64,000 nt of DNA, taken from assembly GCA_040397785.1 (NCBI GenBank), contig JBBAVI010000019.1:1-64000 (forward strand), in the 5' to 3' direction. Positions 1-10,242 of this stretch are shown here, one piece after another; position 1 is the stretch's first letter, and every line of letters begins with the position of its first letter. The stretch is from M3007 sp040397785. Lineage in GTDB: Bacteria > Bacteroidota > Bacteroidia > Chitinophagales > Saprospiraceae. The notes under the pieces are model-generated. The model did no database searches. It was not told the DNA's origin and saw nothing but the letters and a program-made list of their open reading frames with translations. Both the position numbers and the translations under genes were made by a program.

Positions 1-1
1 T

Positions 2-25
2 TAGTGTCTGTCCATTTAGTCGTAA
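2..25. repeat. Left terminal inverted repeat of the IS
   Basis: This stretch pairs with 1599-1623. The shared core is TAGTGTCTGTCCAT followed, after two mismatches, by AGTCGTAA. Confidence 0.85.
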
Positions 26-202
26 CCATTGTTTAGTGGTGTGACTCATTTTGCCTTGGTAATGGTCGTTTTCAATACAGATTCGATTTTGAACCATCCT
101 TTCCGGTTTTTCTTGTTGAATATTCGTGCTTTTTTGCAATTTTAGGGTGATAATGGCACACTATTCCCATTCAAGCGTTAAAAAAACGCTTAATCAAGGC
201 CT

Positions 203-1541
203 TTAGACCTGTTTTATTATGGCCGCTGTCATCACCCTGATGTTATAAGCGATGACACTCCACCAAACTTTGCTTTTAAAATGTTCAAGTCCTTTCCAAT
301 TACATCTTTTCAAATTAAACCCTCGTATTAAATTGGAAATATTGGCTTCTATACCGCTTCTCCATTTCTTTAATCGCGTCTCCATGTTTTTACTGCTCAC
401 AATATTTTTCAGGCTGCCCACAATCTTATTAAATACGATATTGATGATGCCTTTCTCTTGTGCGTATTGGGCATTGGCTTTTGAAGCATAGCCACCGTCG
501 GTGGCGCTGTCCCTGGGTACTTTGTCGTATGAATCAACCAATTTATCAATCGTGTCCTGATACAAAGTGCTGTCTGAAGGGTTGCCTTTGAGTACTTCAC
601 ACGTCAAAATTAAGTTACTTTTTCCAGTACCGATATTGACTTTATGCCCGAATTTAATTTCCCTGCTGCCTTTGACGATGATATCGGTATGTAGCTCATA
701 TATAGAAAATATTTTTTTATCATTAGGTACTGCTTCGCCTTCTATTTCCTTCTGGTATGTCATCAAATACACCTGGCTCATTAAAGGCAATAGATGCTCC
801 ATTTCCTGGATAATGGAACAGCCAACTATACCTGCTTGAGGTTTTTTTTATCGCATTTGACACGTTATTGATCACTTTAGTGAACAAAATCAACTGCTTA
901 CAAAATAAATCTAACCGCTTATCACCACTTTTAGTATTGTTTATCTTAAAATATGTCTTCTTTGCTCCTTTAAGGTAGTCTTGATATTTCAGATCAGAAA
1001 CCTCCTGGGCTAAATGATCCAACAAGCGGTGACTTTCTTTAATGCAGTCCCATACAAGGGAGTTGTTGGTCGGGTAATGGACATTCGTTTCTACCACAAA
1101 ACTGTCTTGACGAAACTGCTCAACGCTTTCAAGGCCTTCTTCAATCGCCAATTTATTGATCGCCATCATCAGGTTATCTAAACTTTCCTTGCTTATCTTC
1201 GAAATATACGATTGGTACATTTGAAAACTATATAATCGGTTCGGTTCTAATTTTATAAAAGCGGCACAACTCCTCGAATCAATTTGCGCCCACTCTAAAT
1301 CCCGGTAATCAAGCCCATGAAATTCCTTGAAAAACGCAGCCCGAAAAATTTGTTCGACACTTGGCATATCTCCACGTCCAAAATTGCTTAATTTCTGACC
1401 ACTCATAATATCGTCCTTGACTAGATCAAGTAATTCTGGATGTGCCTCTAAAAGCGTGTCAAATAACCCAAGTTCAGGGTTGTTTAGCCATATATTGGAC
1501 TCATATTTTGTCTCTAACCGAGAGAATAACGACATTTTCAT
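203..1541 (-). pseudogene. IS transposase, frameshifted (DDE type)
   Basis: Two overlapping minus-strand frames make up one transposase. The N-terminal part (1541 down to about 842) holds the first catalytic Asp in RQDSFVVETNVHYPT. The C-terminal part (about 841 to 203) holds the second Asp (SATDGGYASK) and the Glu (WRSGIEANISN). The frames meet at a run of eight A (842-849 region, minus strand) in the codons for AIKK. Removing one A, or a +1 slip, joins them in frame, since the total length is 1 more than a multiple of three. It could be a genuine inactivating indel or programmed slippage. The rest of the protein looks intact and both terminal repeats are present, so the element may be recent or still active. 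Confidence 0.85.
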
Positions 1542-1598
1542 ACCACAAATTTATAAATTATCTAATAAAAAAAAAGATAATTTGCTGATTCACTTATC

Positions 1599-1623
1599 TT
1601 TACGACTCTATGGACAGACACTA
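1599..1623. repeat. Right terminal inverted repeat of the IS
   Basis: Reverse complement of the left end, with two internal mismatches. It marks the outer boundary of the element upstream of the transposase start. Confidence 0.85.
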
Positions 1624-1624
1624 T

Positions 1625-2018
1625 TTACCTGAGTTTACAATCCAAAGTTTCAGATTTTGTTTTATTAATATTTATATCTCATTGCTTTTACACTGAACTT
1701 CCGTACTACCGCAACAACATTACGTATATATCCAATACCTACGCAGTAATACCCCCTTAAAAATCAAGCACTTAATTTAAAACCCCTATCTTCCGTCAGT
1801 TGCGGTAATAAGGAAACAAATATACTACTTGCATTTTATATATCCAAAAAATCCAGCAGACTTTTAACGCACCCATTCCCTTCTTTGTAAGGTGGGTATA
1901 TATTACTGTGGTCTTGCGCTTGCTTGCCCGGCAATGCTTGAATATACCGCAAATCTACCTCTTACTCGAGCAAATGGGAGCAAATGCATGGCGTAAAGTA
2001 TGCACCGTTGCATCCGGG
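1625..2018. other. Intergenic region, nothing recognised
   Basis: About 390 bases between the IS and the 3' end of the exonuclease-family gene. It is AT-rich on the IS side. No credible gene, RNA or repeat was seen; a short open frame at 1908-2126 runs antisense into the neighbouring gene and is not supported. Confidence 0.5.
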
Positions 2019-2855
2019 TTAATCTGCCAACAAAGCCCACACGGCATGGTGATCAGAAGCATAGCGGCCGCCCCAGGCTGCCGCGATGGTGGCGTGTTTC
2101 AACACCCGGAAAGCTGCGTTTTTTAAAAATATAAAATCGATGGGCTTGTCCCGTGTTTCCGCCGGGCCGAAGCCGTTGAAGGTTCCTTCCGGGCCGAAAT
2201 GCGGCGTTTCGCTGATCGATCGGGTTTCGGTCAGTGCACCCGGACCATTCAACAAGCGGATGGGTTCATCGTCGGGCGTTGCATTGAAATCGCCACACAC
2301 GATTACGGGATGGTTACCGGCGATGGGTTTCAGGCGGCTGAGCAACAATTTGGCGCTTTCCCGCCGCGCTACCTGTCCCTGGTGATCAAAATGGGTATTG
2401 AATACATAGAGGGTGTCGCCCTTTGTCGCACGCCGAAAGCAAGCCCAGGTAACGATTCGGTTCAAATTGGCATCCCAACCCGGCCCAATGCGTTCGGGGT
2501 GTTCATTCAACCAAAATGTGCCCGATTGTAACAGGGTTAGATTCGCTTTTTTATAAAAAATACAGGCAAATTCTCCGGTGCCGGTACTGTCCCGGCCAAT
2601 ACCCGTCCAGGCATAGTCTGGCAATAAGCCCGCTAATTCCTGTACCTGATGCCCCAAGGCTTCCTGTACACCACACACATCGGCCTCAAAAAAACGAAGC
2701 ACATCTGCAACATGGCTTTTGCGGTTTTGCCAGCGATTTTCTCCATCTCCCGGATTGTCATACCGGATGTTGAAAGTCATGACGGACAAGTTGTTTTGTG
2801 CCAACAAATTACCGAGCAGGAAAAAGGCAAAGAGTAATGTTATTTGGGTTTTCAT
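2019..2855 (-). CDS. Secreted endonuclease/exonuclease/phosphatase family protein
   Basis: A 278-residue protein with an N-terminal signal peptide (about residues 1-19, ending LLAQ). The rest is one endonuclease/exonuclease/phosphatase (DNase I-like) domain. Visible family motifs are MTFNIRYD near the start, VQEA (metal-binding Glu), NTHFDHQG, VCGDFNATPDD and the C-terminal SDHHAV. These make up the metal and phosphate site of this hydrolase fold. Bacteroidota carry many exported members acting on phosphodiesters or phosphomonoesters; the substrate cannot be read from the sequence. It lies 20 bases downstream of the GT39-like gene on the same strand, so co-transcription is possible. Confidence 0.88.
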   Translation of the reverse strand: MKTQITLLFAFFLLGNLLAQNNLSVMTFNIRYDNPGDGENRWQNRKSHVADVLRFFEADVCGVQEALGHQVQELAGLLPDYAWTGIGRDSTGTGEFACIFYKKANLTLLQSGTFWLNEHPERIGPGWDANLNRIVTWACFRRATKGDTLYVFNTHFDHQGQVARRESAKLLLSRLKPIAGNHPVIVCGDFNATPDDEPIRLLNGPGALTETRSISETPHFGPEGTFNGFGPAETRDKPIDFIFLKNAAFRVLKHATIAAAWGGRYASDHHAVWALLAD

Positions 2856-2875
2856 GTTTTTTTCTTTTTAGATTT

Positions 2876-4402
2876 TTAACGTTTCACCTCCCGCATCCGC
2901 GCCGCCCAAAACACCGGAAAAGAACGCTTTGGCTGCCGACACAAATACACCATCGTCCCATATTCCCGGGCCAGGGTATCGGTAATGCCGCCCATCGGCT
3001 GAATATCCTGAAACAGGTCTTTTACATCGTCGCCCAGTTCATCGTTGATGTATATAAAGGTGTTGACATTTGGTGCCAGGGAATCGGGTGCCCACAACCG
3101 ATATGAATCCGAGAAACTGACGACGGTAGGATGGGGTTTTGGGCAATAATGGTCGATGGTGCCCGCTTGTCCGTAGTTTTCGCCATAGATGATGCAGTTG
3201 TTGGGATCGCCCGCCTGCGCGAGGGCGCGATCGGCCGCGGCTGCGAGTTCGGTCCAGCCCAGCATATCGGCGTAATCCTGGGGAAAAGCGTGCAGTTTTC
3301 CGCCTTCCCAACGCAAAGGCCCTTCTACGCCGAGGTCTTGCGAAAGCCATTTAAAATAGGCAACCAATTTGGTGGCAGGAAATAAAGGTAATCCGGTGGG
3401 GATCAGGGGAATAGACAACAATACAAGCAGGCTGGTAAATACAATACGCATGCTTGTTTTTTGCAGTTTTCGTTCCCAGTACACAGCGCCCGCTGCAAAT
3501 AAAACCGGATAGGCGCCCATTGTATAGTAGTCTTTGCCTTTCAAAAGCAACAACAGCCCGATTAGTGCCAGGTACTGCAAGCCCAGCGCCCGGTAGTTTT
3601 GCATTTTTTTGGATTGTAACAAAACCAGCAGTCCGGCCAACCAGATGCATAAAAATGAACCATGGACGATCAACTGGCTCATCATGAAATCGGAACCTTT
3701 AACGTATTGCAACTGCGAATCACGCAAGTCTTTCAGGTGTTCAAATACTGAAAAACCGGCTTTCCATTGCCAGATCAGGTTGGGCAGGAGGATCAGCAGG
3801 CTGATACCCACCGCATACCAAGGCGCACGGGTGCCTAAAACACTGCGTTTTTGGGTAAATAACAGGCCAAGGAGCAGTGAAATCGCCCAAAAACCGATGG
3901 TGTATTTGTTTAAAAAACCAATACCTGCAACGATACCCATGTAATACCACCATTTGGCCTCCTGGGTTTTTAGCCATTGCAGGCTTAAATAGGAAAGCCA
4001 GGCCCAGAAAAAGATGTCGAACGGAACAGGTTGAAACATGGAAAATGCCCGCAACCAGGCAATGGAGCAAAAAAGGCTCAGACCGCTTAGTAATTGGGCA
4101 AATAATCCGCCACCGAGGCTGCGTACCGATAAAGCCATGACCCACAACATGCCTGCGCCACTGAGCGCCGGGAAAAATCGGGTGGCCCAAATACTATCGC
4201 CCAACAAAAGCTGCGAAAGCCAACTGATCGCGCCAATAAAGGGCGGGTTTGACCAATATCCCCAGTCGAGGTGCTGCCCCAAAGCGAGGTATAAAAATTC
4301 ATCGCGCTGAAAGCCGAGGTTGTTGGCGGTGGCCAAATGCAGGGCAATTTTACCTAATACGAGTATAAACGCGAGTTGGAGAGGGCCTATGTTTGTTTTC
4401 AT
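2876..4402 (-). CDS. GT39-like membrane glycosyltransferase (ArnT/PMT type)
   Basis: A 508-residue polytopic membrane protein. Early in the chain is FQRDEFLYLALGQHLDWGYW, the acidic first-loop motif of GT-C enzymes (ArnT, PMT and relatives) that transfer sugars from polyprenyl-phosphate donors at the outer face of the membrane. It is followed by about ten hydrophobic segments and a soluble C-terminal domain of roughly 130 residues. An in-frame start 13 codons upstream (4441) exists, but the methionine of MKTNIGPLQLAF fits the family better. The acceptor is unknown. No other envelope-sugar gene is adjacent. Confidence 0.82.
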   Translation of the reverse strand: MKTNIGPLQLAFILVLGKIALHLATANNLGFQRDEFLYLALGQHLDWGYWSNPPFIGAISWLSQLLLGDSIWATRFFPALSGAGMLWVMALSVRSLGGGLFAQLLSGLSLFCSIAWLRAFSMFQPVPFDIFFWAWLSYLSLQWLKTQEAKWWYYMGIVAGIGFLNKYTIGFWAISLLLGLLFTQKRSVLGTRAPWYAVGISLLILLPNLIWQWKAGFSVFEHLKDLRDSQLQYVKGSDFMMSQLIVHGSFLCIWLAGLLVLLQSKKMQNYRALGLQYLALIGLLLLLKGKDYYTMGAYPVLFAAGAVYWERKLQKTSMRIVFTSLLVLLSIPLIPTGLPLFPATKLVAYFKWLSQDLGVEGPLRWEGGKLHAFPQDYADMLGWTELAAAADRALAQAGDPNNCIIYGENYGQAGTIDHYCPKPHPTVVSFSDSYRLWAPDSLAPNVNTFIYINDELGDDVKDLFQDIQPMGGITDTLAREYGTMVYLCRQPKRSFPVFWAARMREVKR

Positions 4403-4526
4403 ACTGCAATAATAATAAGGAGTGCTCAAAATGGAAAGCAAAATCGGTGTTTAACAAAATGAAGTGCGGAGGACTTGGATTTTCTGTACTTTTTACGTTC
4501 TTCGCCTTCTTATTAATTTCCTGCGT

Positions 4527-7500
4527 ATGAAACACTTATTCTTTGTCTGCCTGATTCAATGCATTTTCCTTGCACACGCAACTGCGCAACAAGCGCCGCC
4601 AGCAATTTTTGTAGCACCCGATGCGCCGCTTTGGATGCGAAAAATGATGGAAAACAACCCAAATGTTTTTGAAATTCAAGGTTTACACGCCGCCTATTAC
4701 CGCAATCGGCCCTCTGAAAAGAACCGATACACCCAGTTTTACAAACGCTGGATGCATTGGGCGCGCACCTACGTGCAAGGCGATGGGTCGTTGTTGTTTC
4801 CAAGTCCAGCGGAAGATGCCGAAAAACAAGAACGGTTGTTGCAATTGCGGCGCATACAGGCCCAAAACAGCACGGAAGGGGCGCAAAATACCTGGACATT
4901 TGCCGGGCCTAATCAAACTTACGACATCAATGGTACCACCATCGTTACCTGGCAAACCAATATATACAGTTTGGATGTAGCACTTTCTAATCCGAATATC
5001 TTGTACGCAGGCGGCGAATCGGGCGGGATGTGGAAAACGACGGATAAAGGGCTGAATTGGACCCTTTTAAGTGCCAATATCACGCATGGCGCTTTTGGGG
5101 CGGTAAAAATTCATCCCACAGATCCGAACATTGTTTACGCTGCTACCGGTGGTAAAATACTTAAAACGACCGATGGCGGCCTGAACTGGAGCCCTGTATA
5201 CACCGAAAGTAATTTGTGGGTCAACGAGTTTGCCATTTCAACGGCCAATCCGGACATTATCCTTGCGGCATCCGACCAGGGTTTGTTGCGCAGTGGAAAC
5301 GGCGGACAAACCTGGAATAAGGTATTTACTAATAAAACATGGACGGTTAAGCACAAGCCCAATGACCCAAATACCGTTTTTGCGGTGCGCAAAAATGGTT
5401 CCGGTTCGGATTTTATGAAATCGACCGATGGCGGGGCAATCTTTAATACGGCCAATTTAGGCTGGTGGTTGCCCGGGAGCGGTGAGACGGTGGGCGGGGC
5501 CATTATTGCGGTTTGTCCGTCCGAACCAGACCGAATTTACGCCTATTTATGCGGAAATGGCACCAATTTGTATGGGTATGTGGGTGTTTTTAGAAGCAAC
5601 AATGCGGGCCAGAACTGGACCAATACCCATCCATCCAATGCGGTAGGTAATAGTCCGGTGGCGTACACGATTCCAGCACACAGCAACTTAATGTCGCACA
5701 ATGGAACCACAGGGTTTGATCAGGGTTTTTACGATATGGCGATTGTCGTCAATCCAAGCAATGCCAACCAATTGATTGCGGGCGGTACTTCCTGGTTCCG
5801 CAGCAATGATGCAGGCCAAACTTGGACGGCCCTGGGCAGTTATGTGGGCGGTTTGAGTTGGAGTCATCCGGATATTCAGGCGACGGTGGCGGTTGGCAAC
5901 GAATTGTGGATTACGTCGGATGGCGGGATCAATTATTCCAACAACTGGGCGACTACGATAGAGGCGCGCATGAATGGCATTTCCGGGGCCGATTTATGGG
6001 GTTTTGACAGCGGCTGGAATGAAGATATTTTGGTGGGTGGTCGGTACCACAACGGTAACATGGCTTACCACCAGAGTTTTCCGCAGGGTAAATTTTACCG
6101 CATGGGTGGGGCGGAGGCTCCTACCGGATATGTAAATCCGGGGCCGGAACGCAAAATTTACCATTCCGATATTGGAGGCCATATTATAAAAACGGGTTTT
6201 CAAAATGGCGTTTCGGGTTTTTCGGTCGGGTTGTTTCCCAATGAAAGTTATGCTTATTACGCCAATTCGGAAATGGTGTGGCATCCGGCCTGCTGGAACA
6301 CGGTTTTTCTTGGATATGAGCAAAAAATGTGGAAAAGTAAGGATGGCGGACAAAGTTGGACGGCACTTTACACCTTTCCAGGCGATGCCGCAAATACCGT
6401 GTATGACATCGAAATCGCCCGCTCCAATCCGCAAGTCATGTATTGTTCGCAATGGAATGGCACGGACGATGCCATTTGGCGCAGTGCCGATGGGGGGCAA
6501 ACCTGGAATGCCTGCGCTTTATTGCCTTTGCCCAACAACAACGATCGCGTAAAACTGGCGGTAAGTGCCGAAAATGCAAATGTATTGTGGGCCGCTGTCA
6601 CGTATGGCTCCAATGGCAAAAAAATTTATAAAACCGTCAATGGCGGGCAAACTTGGGTCAATTTGACCACATCACTGCTCAATAACCTTACCATTACCAA
6701 TATTATGGCCCAATATGGTACCAATGGCGGTATCTATTTGGGCACCAACGGCGGCATTTTTTACCGAAATAATACTCATACCGAATGGCAAGTATACAGT
6801 GCGGGCTTGCCCCTTTCGGCGGAGACCAATCGCTTGAAACCCTTTTACCGCGATGGCAAAATACGCAATGGTTGTTGGGGATTCGGGGTGTGGGAAGCGC
6901 CACTCTTTGAAGCATCGGCGGTGATTCCACAAGCGATGACCAATCAGCTCGAAAGCGATTGCGCACGCGACACCTTTTTATTTGATGATTACTCGGTGAC
7001 GCGCCATGTGGGGGTGAGTTGGTCCTGGACGTTTGAAGATGTCCAATGGGTGCAAGGGGCGGATACCCGAACGCCTAAAGTCCTTTTTGCCCAGGCTGGT
7101 TTAAAACGGGCGATTATGACGCTTTCGACGCCAGAGGGTATTTTTTACGACACTTTGCAGTTGAAGGTGGGCAATGGCTGTGCGCCGGATAGTTTGCCCG
7201 GACAGGCAGCGCAACTGGATGGCACTGACGATTATCTGGTGGCGGCCCGCGCGTTAAACCTGGCCACCAATACCCTTACTTTAAGTGCCTGGATCAAGCC
7301 CAATGGTACCCAAAATGATTGGGCAGGGTTGGTTTTTTGTCGCGGTGGCAGCACCACAACCGGAATGAGTTTGCGCAGCACCAATGAATTGCGTTACCAC
7401 TGGAATGACAATGGGTATAATTTCAGTTCGGGATTGATTGTGCCCGATAATCAGTGGTCGCATGTGGCGATGGTTGTAACGCCCAATGCAGTGACCTTGT

Positions 7501-8540
7501 ATGTAAATGGAAAATCGGCCGTGCATACGACCACGACCGCGATAGAAGCTTTTGATGCGCCTTTCAAAATAGGGCACGACAACGGATCGCGGTATTACAA
7601 AGGAAATATTGATGAAATTTGTATCTATAATAAAGCACTCAGTCAGGCAGAAATACGCGCGCAAATGCACCTGACCAAAACCCACACCAGTCAAACGGGC
7701 TTGGTATCGTATTACCAAATGAACGAATCGCGTGGCCCGGCGCTGGATCGGATTGGGACCAATCATTTGAGTTTGGGTGGCGGTGCTTTACGTGTAGGCA
7801 GCACGGGGCCATTTGGTCCGGGTCGGAGTTTTCGCAAAACCCTTTCCAGTGGCAAGCGCCATGCTTTTGATGGAACGGGCTTGGTTTTGGCTTTTTCGAC
7901 CGGTGCTACCTTACCAAATGGCGAATTGGTTGTAACCCGTTTGCAAACACGGCCGGATACCTTGTTGGCAACCCAGAAGGGTTTGTCGCAGTACTGGATT
8001 TTGGATAACTATGGTCAGAATACAACGTTTACCACCCCTGGAACCGTATTATTTCAGCAGTATGGCACCTTACCGGCCGATCTTTTGGCATCCAAAATGC
8101 GACTTTGGCGGCGTGGGCCCTTGGCGGATGGTTTGCCCTGGACCCTGTTGGATTCGGCGGATTATGTGACGGCGGGCAAAAACGCTACCGTGACATTTGG
8201 CGCGAGCAATCAAATCAAAAACAGTGCGCAGTTTTACCTTTCAGCGCCAGCCAGTTTTGAGGTGCCAAAAATGCCTGAAACCAGCATGGAGCGGGAGGCA
8301 ACGGAAATACGCGCTTTGTTATATCCGAATCCGGTACCCTTGGGCGGACGCTTGCGGGTAGAGACTACCTGGAAAGGAATGGCCACCTTCCGTTTGTTTG
8401 ATGTGAAGGGAAATCAGGTTTTGGTCCAGCAATTCGAGGCAGCTTGTTCCATCGATCGGTTGGAGATGCCCGCTGGGGTGTATTATTATCGCATTGAAAA
8501 TGAAATGCATATGGAAACGGGCGCTGTTATTTTTGAGTAA
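4527..8540 (+). CDS. T9SS-secreted BNR/sortilin-like propeller protein with LamG domain
   Basis: A 1337-residue secreted protein. A signal peptide (MKHLFFVCLIQCIFLAHATA) opens it. Residues about 150-770 hold many Asp-box/BNR repeats (TTDKGLNW, SNDAGQTW, SKDGGQSW, SADGGQTW), as in sortilin-type beta-propellers. A LamG-like jelly roll (about 890-1048; LDGTDDYLVA, LSAWIKPNG, IDEICIYNKALS) follows. The last 75 residues (YPNPVPLGG ... GVYYYRIENE) are a T9SS type A sorting domain. The start at 4527 was chosen over 4464 because it begins the signal peptide. It is probably an extracellular or surface glycan-interacting protein; no catalytic residues are evident. Confidence 0.88.
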   Translation: MKHLFFVCLIQCIFLAHATAQQAPPAIFVAPDAPLWMRKMMENNPNVFEIQGLHAAYYRNRPSEKNRYTQFYKRWMHWARTYVQGDGSLLFPSPAEDAEKQERLLQLRRIQAQNSTEGAQNTWTFAGPNQTYDINGTTIVTWQTNIYSLDVALSNPNILYAGGESGGMWKTTDKGLNWTLLSANITHGAFGAVKIHPTDPNIVYAATGGKILKTTDGGLNWSPVYTESNLWVNEFAISTANPDIILAASDQGLLRSGNGGQTWNKVFTNKTWTVKHKPNDPNTVFAVRKNGSGSDFMKSTDGGAIFNTANLGWWLPGSGETVGGAIIAVCPSEPDRIYAYLCGNGTNLYGYVGVFRSNNAGQNWTNTHPSNAVGNSPVAYTIPAHSNLMSHNGTTGFDQGFYDMAIVVNPSNANQLIAGGTSWFRSNDAGQTWTALGSYVGGLSWSHPDIQATVAVGNELWITSDGGINYSNNWATTIEARMNGISGADLWGFDSGWNEDILVGGRYHNGNMAYHQSFPQGKFYRMGGAEAPTGYVNPGPERKIYHSDIGGHIIKTGFQNGVSGFSVGLFPNESYAYYANSEMVWHPACWNTVFLGYEQKMWKSKDGGQSWTALYTFPGDAANTVYDIEIARSNPQVMYCSQWNGTDDAIWRSADGGQTWNACALLPLPNNNDRVKLAVSAENANVLWAAVTYGSNGKKIYKTVNGGQTWVNLTTSLLNNLTITNIMAQYGTNGGIYLGTNGGIFYRNNTHTEWQVYSAGLPLSAETNRLKPFYRDGKIRNGCWGFGVWEAPLFEASAVIPQAMTNQLESDCARDTFLFDDYSVTRHVGVSWSWTFEDVQWVQGADTRTPKVLFAQAGLKRAIMTLSTPEGIFYDTLQLKVGNGCAPDSLPGQAAQLDGTDDYLVAARALNLATNTLTLSAWIKPNGTQNDWAGLVFCRGGSTTTGMSLRSTNELRYHWNDNGYNFSSGLIVPDNQWSHVAMVVTPNAVTLYVNGKSAVHTTTTAIEAFDAPFKIGHDNGSRYYKGNIDEICIYNKALSQAEIRAQMHLTKTHTSQTGLVSYYQMNESRGPALDRIGTNHLSLGGGALRVGSTGPFGPGRSFRKTLSSGKRHAFDGTGLVLAFSTGATLPNGELVVTRLQTRPDTLLATQKGLSQYWILDNYGQNTTFTTPGTVLFQQYGTLPADLLASKMRLWRRGPLADGLPWTLLDSADYVTAGKNATVTFGASNQIKNSAQFYLSAPASFEVPKMPETSMEREATEIRALLYPNPVPLGGRLRVETTWKGMATFRLFDVKGNQVLVQQFEAACSIDRLEMPAGVYYYRIENEMHMETGAVIFE

Positions 8541-8613
8541 ATATTTGATGGCTGGCAAAATTTGCCGCTGATGATAGGTTTGGATGGATTAGTTTTACCC
8601 AAAAAAGTACTTT

Positions 8614-9297
8614 ATGGCACGTGCAATTGCACTTTCAGATATACATGGTTGCAACCGCACGCTGCTTGCGATGTTGGATTTATTGGCTGTAAGTAAGGCG
8701 GATACACTTTATTTTTTGGGCGACTATGTTGATCGTGGACCCGATTCCAAGGGCGTAATAGATACCATTTGGCGCATGCAATCAGAAGGTTACCAGCTGC
8801 ATTGTTTGATGGGCAACCATGAGGCCATGACGGTTTCAGACTATGAACATGTGCGGCTTACCAGTCGGCCAGGTTTGGGAGAGGCCCATTTACTTTATAG
8901 TTTTTTTGCCCGGACCTTGATGGATATTCCGGTGGAATACATCAACTGGATGCGTGATTTGCCACGGGTTATGGAAATTCCCGGGTATATTTTGGTGCAT
9001 GCCGGGCTAAATTTTAACGAACAGGATCCATTTTCAAACGAAGATTCCTTAATCTGGATGCGCGATTGGTACGACGATTTGAATCGCGAATGGCTGGGAG
9101 AGCGTTTGATTGTGCATGGTCCTACGCCCATTTCGGTAGAAGCAGCAAAAACGATGTTCAAGCGGCATGACGAATTACCCGTGCAGGATGTTGATTGCGG
9201 GGCGGTATTTTACAATTCCCAGCATTTGGGGCAATTATGTGCCTTTGATTTGACGAACAGGGCGTTGGTTTTTCAGCCGAATGTGGAGTATTTATAA
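8614..9297 (+). CDS. Metallophosphoesterase (Ser/Thr phosphatase-like)
   Basis: A 227-residue calcineurin-like phosphoesterase with the whole dimetal set: SDIHGC at residues 8-13, GDYVDRG, MGNHEA, and later HAGLN and VHGPTP. The short, cytosolic form resembles bacterial PrpA/PrpB-type protein phosphatases or Ap4A-hydrolase-like enzymes; the substrate cannot be decided. It stands alone on the plus strand and its stop codon abuts the stop of the convergent CorA gene. Confidence 0.9.
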   Translation: MARAIALSDIHGCNRTLLAMLDLLAVSKADTLYFLGDYVDRGPDSKGVIDTIWRMQSEGYQLHCLMGNHEAMTVSDYEHVRLTSRPGLGEAHLLYSFFARTLMDIPVEYINWMRDLPRVMEIPGYILVHAGLNFNEQDPFSNEDSLIWMRDWYDDLNREWLGERLIVHGPTPISVEAAKTMFKRHDELPVQDVDCGAVFYNSQHLGQLCAFDLTNRALVFQPNVEYL

Positions 9298-10242
9298 AAA
9301 TTTGCGGCGCTGCATAAACCAATAGAGCACCCCGGTGAAGAGGCCAGAGAAAATAATTACCCCATAGAATGCAAGGGGATTTTCGGGCAAACCGTTGGGA
9401 ATGTTCATGCCCAGGAACGAAGAAATCAGGGTAGGCACCATGAGTATTACTGTAATAATGGTGAGTCGGTGAATTACCTGGTTCAGGTTATTTGAAATGA
9501 TGCTGGAATATGCATCCATGGTACCGTTCAAGATATTCGTGTACACATTGGCCATGGAAAGTGCTTGCGAATTATCGATGATTACGTCTTCAAACAGATC
9601 GGCCAGGTCTTCATCACCATTGATGTGCAAAAAGTCCGTGCGTTTCATTTTCATTTTAAGCAACTCATTGGCATTGAGGGAGTTGACAAAGTACACCAGG
9701 CTTTTTTCGATCGAGAGCAATTGTTTTAAATCCGAGTTTCGGCTGCTGTTCAGTAAATCTTTTTCAATGCGGTTACGGCGCAGATTGAGTGTTTTCAGGC
9801 ACGAAAGGAAGTGGTAAACATTTTGCTCCAGGGCTTGGAGCACGAAACGTTTTTCATCTACTGGATTGAAGTTACGCACATTATTGTCTAAAAATTTGGC
9901 TAAAACGGGCGTTTCAAAGGCTGAAATCGTAATTACATGTTCAATTGTAAGGATGATCCCGATGGGAACCGTAATAAAATAGGCCTCGTTTTCGCCTTGG
10001 GCATTTTTATTTTTTACCGGCGTATTGATCAGGATAAATCGGATATCTTCATCGCGCTCGTAGCGTGCGCGTTCGTCCAAATCCAGGGAATCTGTAAGAA
10101 AAACAGGGTCGAATTCAAATCGGCGGGCAAATTCCTCCAATTCGTCAGGAGCAAAGGGTGGGGTAAGATTTACCCAACAGCCTGGCTCGGGCTCGCTGAG
10201 TGCTACGAGCCGCCTTTTTTCGCGTGTATAGTACCGGATCAC
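9292..10242 (-). CDS. corA: CorA-family divalent cation (Mg2+) channel
   Basis: A 316-residue protein with the CorA layout: a long cytoplasmic alpha/beta and coiled-coil part, then two C-terminal transmembrane helices. The first helix ends in the signature GMN (FLGMNIPNGL), and the chain ends with a basic tail (QRRKFL). The family forms pentameric Mg2+/Co2+ channels in the inner membrane. Its 3' end overlaps the convergent phosphoesterase by six bases (TTATAA shared stops). It is about 27 kb from the cmr operon, so it should not be read as a CRISPR-associated CorA. Confidence 0.9.
   Translation of the reverse strand: MIRYYTREKRRLVALSEPEPGCWVNLTPPFAPDELEEFARRFEFDPVFLTDSLDLDERARYERDEDIRFILINTPVKNKNAQGENEAYFITVPIGIILTIEHVITISAFETPVLAKFLDNNVRNFNPVDEKRFVLQALEQNVYHFLSCLKTLNLRRNRIEKDLLNSSRNSDLKQLLSIEKSLVYFVNSLNANELLKMKMKRTDFLHINGDEDLADLFEDVIIDNSQALSMANVYTNILNGTMDAYSSIISNNLNQVIHRLTIITVILMVPTLISSFLGMNIPNGLPENPLAFYGVIIFSGLFTGVLYWFMQRRKFL

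Larger units (their letters stand above)
1..1624. mobile_element. Complete insertion sequence, ISNCY/ISDol1-like
   Basis: Both ends carry the same inverted repeat. The left end begins TAGTGTCTGTCCAT at base 2, and the right end (about 1599-1623) is its reverse complement, so roughly 22 of 24 bases pair across the element. A single DDE transposase lies on the minus strand between them. The left end coincides with the window edge, so a target-site duplication cannot be assessed. The family call rests only on the transposase motif VVETNVHYPT and is tentative; an IS5-like group is an alternative. Confidence 0.85.

Noticed and set aside
1908..2126. 72-codon open frame beside the exonuclease-family gene
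   Set aside because: It overlaps the real gene antisense, with no homology signal or ribosome-binding site.
9292..10242. CorA as a CRISPR type III ancillary protein
   Set aside because: It is 27 kb from the cmr operon with unrelated genes between, and it has ordinary Mg2+ channel features.
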